Part shown: piece by piece, positions 1 through 8,286 of the stretch
Layout: every line of letters starts with the position of its first letter
Numbering within the stretch: position 1 is the first letter of the stretch
NCBI GenBank assembly: GCA_045589695.1
Contig: JAZNPP010000048.1
Span: forward strand, 1-21,414
Source of the DNA: HGM04593 sp045589695
GTDB lineage: Bacteria; Bacteroidota; Bacteroidia; Bacteroidales; Bacteroidaceae
DNA: 21,414 nt
Direction: 5' to 3'
The notes under the pieces: generated by a model
Databases searched by the model: none
Told to the model about the DNA's origin: nothing
Seen by the model: only the letters and a program-made list of their open reading frames with translations
Translations under genes and position numbers: made by a program

Positions 1-166
1 TATTATCAAATCTAATTGACGGTTCGTTTTTCGTTCCTTACTTTACACTTTGACGATAATGACACATAAATAAAAAATATCATCATCGACCGTTGTACTG
101 CTTGTCTGTATGGAATGTTGTCAAGGATCATCTTCGCTTACCGCATTTTATTGCCGAAAGCGATGA

Positions 167-196
167 CAAAGGTAGGGCAAATTTCCGGACTACAAA
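167..196 (-). promoter_or_regulatory. Bacteroides-type promoter facing left
   Basis: CAAAGGTA at 167-174 reads TACCTTTG on the minus strand, a match to the Bacteroidota -7 box TAnnTTTG. CAAA at 193-196 gives TTTG as the -33 element with an 18-nt spacer. It probably drives a gene lying left of the window. Confidence 0.5.
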
Positions 197-396
197 AACT
201 TTTCGAACCTTTTTTTCATAAGAAATTGAAGAAAATTTGAACAATTTTCAGAGGCCTCTAATTCTCAACAAGTTACGAACAGATAAAAATGACAGCAAAA
301 TTCGACAATAATTGTTATTAATAAAAGAATGAACGTTTACCGTTTGGCGAACGTTTCGAAAAATGATACGGCAAATTGGCAATTTAAGTTAAAAGA

Positions 397-439
397 TTGC
401 GACAAAGCGGAAATAAAAGATATATTTTACCTAAATTTG
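397..439 (+). promoter_or_regulatory. Candidate promoter of the DUF5686 gene
   Basis: TTG at 397-399 lies 21 nt before TATATTTT at 421-428, which has one mismatch to TAnnTTTG. A perfect -7 box TAAATTTG lies at 432-439 but has no TTG at the right distance. One of the two probably starts the transcript 30-40 nt before the ATG at 473. Confidence 0.35.
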
Positions 440-472
440 TAGTTTGTAATATTTTTACAAGAAAAAACATTC

Positions 473-3055
473 ATGAGGAGTTTCCTTATATATATATATA
501 CCGCAATTATTCTATTGCTGCCCTCAGCCCTGCTTTCGCAAGAAGCCGGGGGACGAGTGCGTATATACGGAAGGATAACTGACGCATCGACAAAAGAGGT
601 CATACCTTACAGTTCGGTAAGAATCAGGAACACGTCGCATGGATGCAGCAGCGACAACAACGGCAACTTCTCGTTCTATGCAGGTTCACTCAGCGACACC
701 CTCATAATAAGCAGCATAGGATACAAGGAAGAAAAGATTCCTCTTTCGAAAATCATCAAAATGCCTATCAACGTCATTCTTGAGCCTGTCAATTATACGC
801 TCAAAGAGGTAACCATAAAACCAAAGAAAGAGAAATACCGCAAGAAAGACAACCCGGCAGTAATTCTCGTAAAGGAGATTATAGAACGCAGGAATGACAA
901 CGCTACCGAAAAGAAGACGTTTTACAGCCGTAAAAGGCACGAAAAACTCAGCCTCGCGCTCAACAATTTCGAAGCAAAAAAAGGGAACACTTTCGGCAAG
1001 AAACTGAAATTTCTCGAGGAGTACATCGATACCTCGCTTGTTTCGGGCAAGCCTATCCTGAACATCTCGTCACGAGAAATTATAGGTACCGACTATTACA
1101 GGAAAGATCCCGAGCGGAACAGGCAACATATAATGGGCCGTCGCAGAAACGGCATTGACGACGTGTTCAGTTCGGCGGAAATAGAAGCTTTGTACGAGGA
1201 GATATTCAAGGATATAAACATATTCCAAGACAACGTATCAATTTTCAGAAGCAAGTTCGTCAGCCCATTGTCAAAGATAGGTACAAGTTTTTACCGTTAT
1301 TATATAATGGATACGCTTGACATTGACGGCGAAAAGTGCATAGACCTTTCATTCACCCCGTTCAATGTCGAGTCTTTCGGATTTACAGGACACCTATATG
1401 TCACCGCCGATTCCACATTCTTCATTAAGGCCGTAGACATGAACGTGCCGCACGATATAAACATGAACTTTGTCGAGTACATGAACATCAGACAGAGGTT
1501 CAGCAGGCTCGAAGACGGCACACGCATGCTCGACAACGAATCACTCGTCTGCGAACTCAAGGTTATAAATGCCACGAACGGTTTTTACGCTCACAGGGAC
1601 GTGACATTCGCCGACTACAGTTTCGAGAGTGATGACAAGGCAATAGAGATACTCAAGAGTCCGACACCAGTCGTCGAAGACGAGCTGTCGGAAAAGAGGG
1701 ACAAAGAGTTCTGGCGCACCAACTCGCTCAGCGCAGTAAGCGAAAAAGAACGTTCTGTAGGCAGCATGATGGAACGCCTGCGTGCCAACCCCTGGTATTA
1801 CTGGACCGAGAAATGCGTGTCGTTCCTCTTTACCGGTTGGGTACCGCTGAGCAAGAAAAACCCGCCTGTTTTCTATGGCCCTGTAAACACCACATTCAGC
1901 TACAACGACCTCGAAGGCTTCAGAATGCGTGCCGGAGCCATGACATCGGCCTATCTCAGCCCTTACCTTTTCGGACGTTTTTACGTTGCGTACGGTTTCA
2001 GGGACAACAAATGGAAATACTTGGGCGAGATTGAATATTCATTCAAGAAGAAAAAAGAACACGCCAACGAGTTCCCTATACATTCGTTACGTTTGAATTA
2101 CGAGCATGACATTTTCCAGTACGGTCAAAATTACTTATACACCAACAAAGACAATTTCGTGCTGAGCCTTAAGCGAGGCGACAACAACAAGGTCGCATAC
2201 ATGAGAAGGGCCGAACTCACATATACGCATGAATTGTATAACCATTTCTCTTACAAGGTAATACTAAGGCACAGAACAGACATACCGAGCCGTTTCATAA
2301 AGTTCGAGCGCACAGAAACAGTAAACGGCGAGACCGTTACCACTAACGTAAAGGACCTGAAGCAGTCGGAAGTTGAAGTCGTTCTGAGATATGCCCCAAA
2401 AGAGAGGTTCCTGCAGTCGAAATGGAACAGGCGCTCCCTGCTTCCCGAAAAACCGGTGTTCACTTTGTCGCATAAGGTAGGCTTCAAGAATGTCTTCGGC
2501 AGCGAATTCTACTACCACCACACAGAAGCGAGTTTTCAGAAGAGGTTCTGGTTCTCGGCATTCGGATATACCGACTGCATAATAAAGGCCGGCAAGGTAT
2601 GGAACAAGGTGCCGTTCCCGCTGCTAATAATGCCGAACACCAACATGTCATACACAATTCAGAAAGAGGCGTTCGACCTGATGAACCCTATGGAATTCAT
2701 CAACGACCAGTATGCGTCATGGGATCTTTCGTACCATATGAACGGTCTCATATTCAACCGGATACCGCTCGTACGCAAACTGAACTGGCGTGAAGTTATA
2801 ACATTCAAGGGCATGTTCGGACATTTGAGCGAGAAAAACCGCCCTGACCCGCTAAACACGGGGGTCCTCTACAAATTCCCTTACGAGAGCGACCAGTACA
2901 ACTATCTCGGCACTATGCCCTACATGGAGATTGGGGTAGGAATTGAGAATATATTCAAGGTGCTGCGTGTCGATTACGTAAGACGCCTTACCTACACCGG
3001 CCTTCCGGGAGTAAGCAAATGGGGAATACGCATACAGTTCCACGTACAGTTCTGA
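473..3055 (+). CDS. DUF5686 / CarboxypepD-reg-like outer-membrane protein
   Basis: An 860-residue exported protein. Residues 1-22 form a signal peptide (hydrophobic IYTAIILLLPSALLS). Residues about 28-115 match the carboxypeptidase-regulatory-like fold common at the N-terminus of Bacteroidota surface proteins (VRIYGRITDASTKEVIPYSSVRI; GNFSF; LIISSIGYKEEKI). The rest is the DUF5686 region, and the C-terminal half is rich in aromatic, alternating strands typical of an outer-membrane beta barrel, ending in phenylalanine (IQFHVQF), the usual barrel-assembly signal. Members sit in the outer membrane; their substrate is not established and nothing here shows it. The gene stands alone on the plus strand and ends 3 nt from a convergent gene. 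The start was chosen because it gives a complete signal peptide. The family call is from recall and firm; the barrel is inferred. Confidence 0.88.
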   Translation: MRSFLIYIYTAIILLLPSALLSQEAGGRVRIYGRITDASTKEVIPYSSVRIRNTSHGCSSDNNGNFSFYAGSLSDTLIISSIGYKEEKIPLSKIIKMPINVILEPVNYTLKEVTIKPKKEKYRKKDNPAVILVKEIIERRNDNATEKKTFYSRKRHEKLSLALNNFEAKKGNTFGKKLKFLEEYIDTSLVSGKPILNISSREIIGTDYYRKDPERNRQHIMGRRRNGIDDVFSSAEIEALYEEIFKDINIFQDNVSIFRSKFVSPLSKIGTSFYRYYIMDTLDIDGEKCIDLSFTPFNVESFGFTGHLYVTADSTFFIKAVDMNVPHDINMNFVEYMNIRQRFSRLEDGTRMLDNESLVCELKVINATNGFYAHRDVTFADYSFESDDKAIEILKSPTPVVEDELSEKRDKEFWRTNSLSAVSEKERSVGSMMERLRANPWYYWTEKCVSFLFTGWVPLSKKNPPVFYGPVNTTFSYNDLEGFRMRAGAMTSAYLSPYLFGRFYVAYGFRDNKWKYLGEIEYSFKKKKEHANEFPIHSLRLNYEHDIFQYGQNYLYTNKDNFVLSLKRGDNNKVAYMRRAELTYTHELYNHFSYKVILRHRTDIPSRFIKFERTETVNGETVTTNVKDLKQSEVEVVLRYAPKERFLQSKWNRRSLLPEKPVFTLSHKVGFKNVFGSEFYYHHTEASFQKRFWFSAFGYTDCIIKAGKVWNKVPFPLLIMPNTNMSYTIQKEAFDLMNPMEFINDQYASWDLSYHMNGLIFNRIPLVRKLNWREVITFKGMFGHLSEKNRPDPLNTGVLYKFPYESDQYNYLGTMPYMEIGVGIENIFKVLRVDYVRRLTYTGLPGVSKWGIRIQFHVQF

Positions 3056-3058
3056 TTG

Positions 3059-4318
3059 TCACCAGCCCGCTACATCCCAGCCGGCAGCCTTGTACCATTC
3101 AGTAGTCTTGAAATCTGCGTTGAAGTTGCCGCAGAAAGCAGCGTCTTGCGGCACGTACATAGACATTCCGCCGCACTCCTCCATATCGACATCGATAAAA
3201 TGGTTTCTGTTGGTGACAAGCATTGAATACCAACATTTTGTAGCCGACACATTAAGATAAGGCACAGCCTTGTCGAATGCGGTGCGCCAACGGGTATATT
3301 CATCGACGGCAAGACTGCTTTTCATTACAGAATTTATATCGTAATACGCAGGATATCTTGGCATAGAATAGTATGCGCCACCCGGCACGTATGCGAACAG
3401 TTCGTCATAGACGTTCGAATTGCCTTTAGCGAGATATTTCTTCACATACTCCGCCGTAACGTCGGCAAGCTCCTGCATGTGGGCTGTACGGACAGCCGAC
3501 AGCACTACTCCGCCCGACACGGAACTGTCGTAATAACCGCTGTATTCATCCATGATTCCCTCAACGCCGTCGTAGCCGGATAAGAACGCCGGCACTATCC
3601 TGTCGTACGGAGCGCCCTGGCCTGGAATCTCGGCGGGAGAGGCTATGACCCATTCTGCGGCATCCCTTAAGGCATATGCCACCTCGACGCACTGCATAAG
3701 ACATGCGTCGAACATGAGACGGTCCACCTTCAACGGCAAGCTTTTCAACAGAGCGGCAAGTTCTTCCATCTCTATCGTCGTCACCACATTGTTGGTGTAG
3801 TTGTTTTTACCGTTATCTATACCTACCGAGCGATGCGGCGACGTCCTATCGGGACTGCGAAGCCAACCGTCGGCGTGCGACCACATTATAATATCGAGTT
3901 CTTTCGTAGGATACTTGTCTAAAATGAAATCGAGTACATCGCCAAGTACAGCCGTATCGCTTGAGCAGAGGTCTTCCTCAAAAGAATATACCTTGTTCTC
4001 ATAGAACATATCGTTGTAGTAATGATATTGATATATTGCCGGAAGAACAGTCGCATCATTGTTGTCAAGATAGACAAAAAGGCGAGAGCTGTCTCCAATA
4101 GCGACCAGTCCCTGCTTAATTTCGTTCAAATCACTTTGGGCATAGTCCTGATACATGCCGTTAAGAGAATTTTCCGCCATCATGTAGACAAGAAGTGTAC
4201 GGTCGGCAGTCTTGTTTTTCTTGAAAGCGGGAATATCGGGCAGGCCATCCTCGCTGCAACCCGTCAGGAGCAGCGACAACGACAGCATAAGAAGCAGCTG
4301 TTTACGCATCAGCATCAA
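3059..4318 (-). CDS. Clostripain-family (C11) cysteine peptidase lipoprotein
   Basis: A 419-residue protein with a lipoprotein signal peptide: a hydrophobic stretch followed by LLLTGC, so Cys21 should be lipidated and the protein anchored in a membrane. The mature part has the landmarks of peptidase family C11: LLVYMMAENSL near residues 42-52, the histidine in IMWSHADGW (His148) and the cysteine in LMFDACLMQC (Cys206) as the likely catalytic pair. Members cleave after basic residues; Bacteroidota lipoprotein versions are common and their targets mostly unknown. The start codon overlaps the stop of the preceding 134-residue gene (ATGA), so the two are probably translationally coupled. The stop lies 3 nt from the convergent DUF5686 gene. 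MMLM offers several possible starts; the first fits the overlap. Confidence 0.88.
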   Translation of the reverse strand: MMLMRKQLLLMLSLSLLLTGCSEDGLPDIPAFKKNKTADRTLLVYMMAENSLNGMYQDYAQSDLNEIKQGLVAIGDSSRLFVYLDNNDATVLPAIYQYHYYNDMFYENKVYSFEEDLCSSDTAVLGDVLDFILDKYPTKELDIIMWSHADGWLRSPDRTSPHRSVGIDNGKNNYTNNVVTTIEMEELAALLKSLPLKVDRLMFDACLMQCVEVAYALRDAAEWVIASPAEIPGQGAPYDRIVPAFLSGYDGVEGIMDEYSGYYDSSVSGGVVLSAVRTAHMQELADVTAEYVKKYLAKGNSNVYDELFAYVPGGAYYSMPRYPAYYDINSVMKSSLAVDEYTRWRTAFDKAVPYLNVSATKCWYSMLVTNRNHFIDVDMEECGGMSMYVPQDAAFCGNFNADFKTTEWYKAAGWDVAGW

Positions 4319-4719
4319 GGTTTCACGAACTTGAACTTGTCGCCGAGGTAACGCACGGTCTTGCCCTCACGTTTCATCAGACGCTCTTTGATTTTCCGCT
4401 CTTTCTTTTCGAGCTGGGGACGTTTCTCCGAGAAATATATTACAGAAATCCTTCCCGGCATATTTTCATGAAAGCTCATGTAATCCTTAAGCTCATAAGA
4501 GTAGTATTGGCGATGAGGCAAAAAACCTTTTACGAGCGTCACGTTATCGAGTTTCTGAATTTCGGTAAAATATACAATAGTGTCGGAAAAAGAGAATGAC
4601 GCCCCCCAGATATATACAGGCAAAGCCTTTTCCTTGTCATTATTGTCGGTTTTCTTGTCACGTGCCATACCCGCAGACGCCACAACAGACAAAAGCAATA
4701 TAAACAGTATTCTTCTCAT
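4315..4719 (-). CDS. Small exported protein, function unknown
   Basis: A 134-residue protein with an N-terminal signal peptide (MRRILFILLLSVVASAGMA, cleavage near residue 19). The mature part has a lysine- and asparagine-rich linker, a probable beta-rich middle (LPVYIWGASFSFSDTIVYF) and a strongly basic C-terminal segment around residues 98-120. I do not recognise a family. It is the first gene of a two-gene unit with the C11 peptidase: the stop codon overlaps that gene's start by 4 nt, and a promoter lies about 40 nt upstream. A periplasmic role linked to the peptidase is possible from context only. Confidence 0.75.
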   Translation of the reverse strand: MRRILFILLLSVVASAGMARDKKTDNNDKEKALPVYIWGASFSFSDTIVYFTEIQKLDNVTLVKGFLPHRQYYSYELKDYMSFHENMPGRISVIYFSEKRPQLEKKERKIKERLMKREGKTVRYLGDKFKFVKP

Positions 4720-4758
4720 ATTCTAAAGCGATTATCGCAAAGTACCTTCGCATTTGTG

Positions 4759-4786
4759 CAAAGGTAGCAAAAAATGGAATATTCAA
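4759..4786 (-). promoter_or_regulatory. Promoter of the small-protein/C11-peptidase operon
   Basis: CAAAGGTA at 4759-4766 reads TACCTTTG on the minus strand, a -7 box. CAA at 4784-4786 gives TTG 17 nt upstream, slightly short of the usual spacing. The leader to the ATG at 4719 would be about 35 nt. Confidence 0.5.
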
Positions 4787-4835
4787 TGCAACAAGGCCGA
4801 TAAAAGTTTCTTAACACATTCGAGACCCGAAGGCT

Positions 4836-5678
4836 CTACATATTCTCTTTAAAGAATGAGGCAACAAGAGCCGCGACTTTTTTCGTCTTACGGCTTATGC
4901 GGTGATTTTCGTTCTCCACGACAATCAGCTCGGCCGCGTCGCCGTAAGTATTCTTGAACTCCTCGCTACACCACATAGGAACGAGCGTATCCTTGCTGCC
5001 GTGAATTATCCTTACAGGGCCCTCGTAGTGTTTGGCGGTTCCGTAAATATCAAGTTGCCGAGTACTCAATATATACTCCCTGCCGACCTTCATAACCCCG
5101 AAGCAACGTATAAATTCCGGCGGATCAGCAGGGTCGAACTTCGCTCCGAGCAAGCGCCCATTTTCGCATGCGTTCTTCAGCACCGATGCGGGAGCGATGA
5201 GAACAAGCCCCGAAGGACGCTTGCCGTGTTTCCCCATAGAGACTATGCGTCCTGCTGTCATAGATGCTACAACGCCGCCTTGTGAATGTCCCAAAAGACC
5301 TATTTCCGTAACATACGGAAGCGAACAGGCATATTCCCACATCGCCAACGCATCGGCAATCTCATTTTCTATGGTCATCCTCTGCATCTTGCCCTCGCTG
5401 CCCCAGTGCCCTCCGAAGTCGAAGCGGATAGACGCTATGCCGTCCTTCGCAAGAGCTTTGGCTATCGCTGGCATCGGAGTTATATTCTTGCTCGAAAAGA
5501 TGCCATGCATAAGTATCACCATAGGACAGCTGTCATTCTCAGCATCGAAGCCCTTAGGCAATGTAACAGTCATCGACAGACCGCCTTGCGGCCCACTTAC
5601 CTCATACTCTCTCGCATGCAAGAAATCGCATAAAAAGCCAAGCAGAAGAAATACAAAAACCGTACGTTTCATAACCAT
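4836..5678 (-). CDS. Exported alpha/beta hydrolase (esterase-like)
   Basis: A 280-residue protein with a signal peptide (about residues 1-22, VFVFLLLGFLCDFLHA) and a complete alpha/beta-hydrolase fold. The oxyanion-hole region is LMHGIFSS (57-63), the nucleophile elbow is GHSQGG with Ser132, the acid is probably Asp230 in IIHGSKDTLVP and the base His259 in ENENHR. The RFDFGGHWGSEG segment resembles the cinnamoyl/feruloyl-esterase-like branch of serine hydrolases, so the substrate may be an ester on a dietary or cell-wall polymer; this is inferred. ATG codons 1 and 3 are both possible starts and both keep the signal peptide. No clear promoter is visible in the 94-nt gap upstream, which holds a short tandem repeat, so it may be cotranscribed with the RibD-C-like gene. 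Confidence 0.85.
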   Translation of the reverse strand: MVMKRTVFVFLLLGFLCDFLHAREYEVSGPQGGLSMTVTLPKGFDAENDSCPMVILMHGIFSSKNITPMPAIAKALAKDGIASIRFDFGGHWGSEGKMQRMTIENEIADALAMWEYACSLPYVTEIGLLGHSQGGVVASMTAGRIVSMGKHGKRPSGLVLIAPASVLKNACENGRLLGAKFDPADPPEFIRCFGVMKVGREYILSTRQLDIYGTAKHYEGPVRIIHGSKDTLVPMWCSEEFKNTYGDAAELIVVENENHRISRKTKKVAALVASFFKENM

Positions 5679-5723
5679 GTCCGTTTATCCGTCAATAGTT
5701 CGCCATCCGCTGACGGCATCACT

Positions 5724-5780
5724 TTAATCGTTAATCGTTACACGTTAATCTTTAATCGTTACACATTAATCGTTACACAT
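5724..5780. repeat. Tandem repeat of TTAATCGTTACAC
   Basis: Three perfect 13-bp copies lie at 5731-5743, 5752-5764 and 5766-5778, with partial copies (TTAATC) at 5724 and 5745. The last copy covers the stop codon of the RibD-C-like gene. I see no coding or stem-loop explanation for it. Confidence 0.85.
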
Positions 5781-6441
5781 CATACCTCGCCCATATTGTC
5801 TCGCCCATCCTTTCGACACTCGCGAGATGAAGCTTTATAGGGGGCACATCCATTCCCAAGCCGTCAAAAGCGGCTGCCATACCCTTTCGGCCATCAATTC
5901 CTGGGCACCACATCATGCTCACCTCATCTATCAGCCCCGCATTCAGGAACGCCGCGTTTATATTACCGCCGCCCGTAACGCTCAAACGTTCAACGCCGAA
6001 CTCCGTGCATAGAATTTCCATGGCTCTTCTCAGATCAATGCCATCCTTTCCGGCAGCTATCCATGAAATTCCCTGCTCCGAGAGAACGTCGTGATACTCT
6101 TTAGGACACTCCTCAGAGGTGACGACAAGCAGAGGCATGCCGTCAAACACGTTCTGAGGCCAACGCAATTTGCCCATAGTGTCGATCGCGACAAGATAGC
6201 CGTTCGCTTCGGCAGCCTTATGAAAAGCCTCAGCTGCCACAGGCGTTGCGTTCTCGGGCACGAACGGTTCAGGGAGAGCGTAATGCATCTGCATTGTCAC
6301 TCTGCCCATAAGTGTAGATGGGCATGAGAGCATTTCAAGAGCGTCGTAATACTCATTCCCCGTTTCAATCTTTTCAGTAACGTCGCAGTCGATACGGCCG
6401 TCGAGCAACGACATCATATGGCATATTATGTATGGTCTCAT
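5773..6441 (-). CDS. RibD C-terminal / dihydrofolate-reductase-like protein
   Basis: A 222-residue protein covering the RibD-C (dihydrofolate-reductase-like) fold and nothing else. Visible landmarks are the N-terminal strand with SLLDGRID (residues 11-18), the LMGRVTMQ segment (44-51), and the nucleotide-binding VTGGGNINAAFLNAGLIDE (about 154-172), the typical GGG-x-L-N-x-x-F-L-x-x-x-L-I-D-E of the family. Such proteins are NAD(P)H-dependent reductases; in riboflavin synthesis the domain reduces the pyrimidine sugar, but stand-alone versions like this often have unknown substrates. No deaminase domain is fused and no riboflavin gene is nearby, so I would not assign it to that pathway. It lies 65 nt after rmuC on the same strand. 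Its stop codon is inside a 13-bp repeat array. Confidence 0.85.
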   Translation of the reverse strand: MRPYIICHMMSLLDGRIDCDVTEKIETGNEYYDALEMLSCPSTLMGRVTMQMHYALPEPFVPENATPVAAEAFHKAAEANGYLVAIDTMGKLRWPQNVFDGMPLLVVTSEECPKEYHDVLSEQGISWIAAGKDGIDLRRAMEILCTEFGVERLSVTGGGNINAAFLNAGLIDEVSMMWCPGIDGRKGMAAAFDGLGMDVPPIKLHLASVERMGETIWARYDV

Positions 6442-6506
6442 AGTTTTTAAATATCCTTATTCCTTTGCGTTCCCCGATATATGCAAAACCGGAATTCACG
6501 CGTTCA

Positions 6507-7907
6507 CTACTCTATTCCAGTTACAGATTCGATTTGCTTTATCGGATTTCTTTTATTCTGCTTAGCGCCGAGTTTCTCCAGCTTAGCGCAGGTCTGTATA
6601 ATGCTCTGTCCGCTCGGAGCAAGCTTCTTGCCGCCCTCGTCATAAGCCTTCTGAGCCTTTTTTATCGCCTCGCCGATACTCTCATAGCTATCCATGAACT
6701 TGCCAACTCGGTCAAGGATTTCATTGGCGAGTTCATATACTTTCTCATGATTTTCGGCTTGAGCGATATGCGTCCATGTGAGGTTTATCATTCTCAGCGC
6801 AGCGAAAAGCGTCTGTTCGTCAGCGATGAACACGTTCATCTCCATTGCATTACGCCAAAGATTAGGCTGCGCGTTCAACGCTGTCCACAAAGCGCCCGTG
6901 TGCGGAACGAACATAATCACATAGTCCATTTTCACCTTCGGCGGCTTTATGTAGGACGAATAGTCCTTCTTTGAGAGTTCTTTTACATGCTTCTGTATGC
7001 TGTCCACGTGCGCCTTGAGAGACTTTTGACGTTCCTCTTCGGTTTCGGCATTGACATAATCCATGAAAGCCGTCAGCGACACCTTTGAGTCAATAATAAT
7101 CTCACGGTTGCTGTCTATGTGCATGATGACGTCAGGACGCAGATTGCCGCCGGTGTCAGTCCTTACCACGTTGCCAGCGACGTCACGTATGGTAGCCTGT
7201 ATCTCGTAATGCACGCCTTGCGTGAGCCCCTGCGATTCGAGCAGTTCGTCAAGCACACGCTCGCCCCAGTCGCCCTGCACCTTGCTCTTGTGCTTGAATA
7301 CGCGCGCAAGCTCGTCGGCGCTCTGCTTGGCAGCTTCGCTGTGACGCATCATATTCTCAAGATTGACCTTCATCTCGCTGCTCAGTTCCGTCTGCTTGAG
7401 CGTGCTGTCGTTCATTGTCTGCTTCATCTTCTCGATAGTCTCGCGCAGAGGGTTCACTATTTGTCCCAGATTGGTATTGCTCGATTCCGCGAACTCTTTC
7501 TGACGCTGTTTGAGCATATCGTCCGTAGCGTTCTTCATCTGTGCCGACACCCTTGCCATAGTCTCGTCGAAGAGTTCCTGCTGAGCCTTTATAGCCTGTT
7601 CGTGCCTTTTTTCTTGAGTGGCCAAAGCCTCACGGCTCTGTTTTTCCGCATCGTTCTTCACCTCGGCAATACGTTTCTCGCAATCGGCCTTAACCGCATC
7701 TATCCTCTCTTTCGCCTCGCTTTTCGTGTCGGCGATGCGCTGCTGAAGGCTTGACGACATCTGCTCCGAATTCGCCTTCTCGTTATCCAATTGCCATCTA
7801 AGCTTTTCAACTTCGTTCATTAGTCCTTTGTTCTTGCCGCGCGCAATGACATATCCGACAAGCACGCCGAGCGCCACACCAGTGATAATAGCTAAAATCA
7901 GTTCCAT
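6507..7907 (-). CDS. rmuC: RmuC-family DNA recombination protein
   Basis: A 466-residue RmuC-type protein. Residues 1-22 form a membrane anchor (LILAIITGVALGVLVGYVI). A long charged coiled coil follows (about 30-200, many E/K/Q heptads). The conserved RmuC domain then starts with QGDWGE (211-216) and includes LRPDV (256-260) and IIDSKVS (271-277), residues that place it in the PD-(D/E)XK nuclease-like superfamily. In E. coli RmuC limits inversions at short inverted repeats; the mechanism is not settled. An AAGGGG ribosome site lies 5 nt before the ATG, better than for most genes here, and supports this start. Promoter and possible leader peptide lie upstream. The region is co-directional with the RibD-C-like gene. 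Confidence 0.93.
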   Translation of the reverse strand: MELILAIITGVALGVLVGYVIARGKNKGLMNEVEKLRWQLDNEKANSEQMSSSLQQRIADTKSEAKERIDAVKADCEKRIAEVKNDAEKQSREALATQEKRHEQAIKAQQELFDETMARVSAQMKNATDDMLKQRQKEFAESSNTNLGQIVNPLRETIEKMKQTMNDSTLKQTELSSEMKVNLENMMRHSEAAKQSADELARVFKHKSKVQGDWGERVLDELLESQGLTQGVHYEIQATIRDVAGNVVRTDTGGNLRPDVIMHIDSNREIIIDSKVSLTAFMDYVNAETEEERQKSLKAHVDSIQKHVKELSKKDYSSYIKPPKVKMDYVIMFVPHTGALWTALNAQPNLWRNAMEMNVFIADEQTLFAALRMINLTWTHIAQAENHEKVYELANEILDRVGKFMDSYESIGEAIKKAQKAYDEGGKKLAPSGQSIIQTCAKLEKLGAKQNKRNPIKQIESVTGIE

Positions 7908-7928
7908 ATATCCCCTTAAATTTCTTAT

Positions 7929-8012
7929 TTATCCTGCATTCCGTCTTCCGTATTTGCCCTCAGGGCCAAACCGCTTCATAAGCGAGGCTGCAGCCCTTTT
8001 CAAGCGGTTCAT
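7929..8012 (-). CDS. Possible 27-residue leader peptide upstream of rmuC
   Basis: A short frame from ATG at 8012 to TAA at 7929-7931 begins MNRLKRAAASLMKRFGPEG and is strongly basic (about nine K/R in 27). It lies wholly between the rmuC promoter and the rmuC ribosome site, ending 21 nt before the rmuC start. The DNA also forms hairpins: AACCGCTT/AAGCGGTT (7969-7976, 8002-8009), the palindrome GGCTGCAGCC (7986-7995) and GCCCT-C-AGGGC (7956-7966). It could be a real small protein, a regulatory leader, or only the structured RNA. No good Shine-Dalgarno site precedes it. Confidence 0.35.
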   Translation of the reverse strand: MNRLKRAAASLMKRFGPEGKYGRRNAG

Positions 8013-8058
8013 GGCAATATTTTACACAAACATGCGGAAGAAGCCACTTTAATCAAAG

Positions 8059-8089
8059 CAAAAATAATCAAATAGAGAAAAAGATGCAA
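8059..8089 (-). promoter_or_regulatory. Promoter of rmuC
   Basis: CAAAAATA at 8059-8066 reads TATTTTTG on the minus strand, a perfect TAnnTTTG -7 box. CAA at 8087-8089 gives TTG with a 20-nt spacer, the usual Bacteroidota arrangement. The transcript would carry a leader of roughly 140 nt. Confidence 0.55.
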
Positions 8090-8240
8090 GCAGGCACAGC
8101 ATTTATTCAGCATAAAACCCGAGTTTGAACTTGAGATTTCGAACTCCTGCTCAGGCTCCGTCGTTTCGGACACTCACTACTATGGTCTGGATGCAACAGG
8201 CACGGACCTATCCTATATGCGAGCAAGTATATGACGTATT
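8090..8240. other. Rest of the rmuC upstream gap, nothing recognised
   Basis: This stretch lies between the rmuC promoter and the terminator of the next gene. No frame of useful length, tRNA or repeat is visible in it. Confidence 0.5.
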
Positions 8241-8286
8241 GAGAAGAAACATCCCGAAGAATTAACTCTTCGGGATGTTTCTTCTC
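8241..8286 (-). terminator. Perfect 20-bp stem terminator
   Basis: Arms 8241-8260 and 8267-8286 are perfectly complementary over 20 bp with a 6-nt loop (ATTAAC). Its outer right edge enters the stop codon of the 616-residue gene. On the minus strand the G+C-rich core CATCCCGAAGA is followed by TGTTTCTTCTC, the usual form of a Bacteroidota intrinsic terminator. The long symmetrical stem could act on both strands. Confidence 0.85.

Larger units (their letters stand above)
1..472. other. Divergent intergenic region without a gene
   Basis: I see no credible coding frame here. The region is A+T-rich and carries a minus-strand promoter facing out of the window at about 167-196 and a plus-strand promoter candidate near 397-439 for the DUF5686 gene. 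It therefore separates a gene that starts left of the window from the first gene inside it. Confidence 0.6.

Noticed and set aside
5197..5727. 176-residue plus-strand frame opposite the alpha/beta hydrolase
   Set aside because: A shadow; the minus strand has a full catalytic triad and signal peptide.
5724..5780. CRISPR array
   Set aside because: The units are 13 bp and nearly contiguous, without spacers of regular length, and no cas genes are present.
7119..7754. 211-residue plus-strand frame opposite rmuC
   Set aside because: A shadow of the rmuC coiled coil, whose codon bias leaves the opposite strand open; the minus-strand product is a clear family member.
8090..8240. tRNA or small RNA in the gap before the terminator
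   Set aside because: No cloverleaf arms or T-loop sequence could be found by eye.
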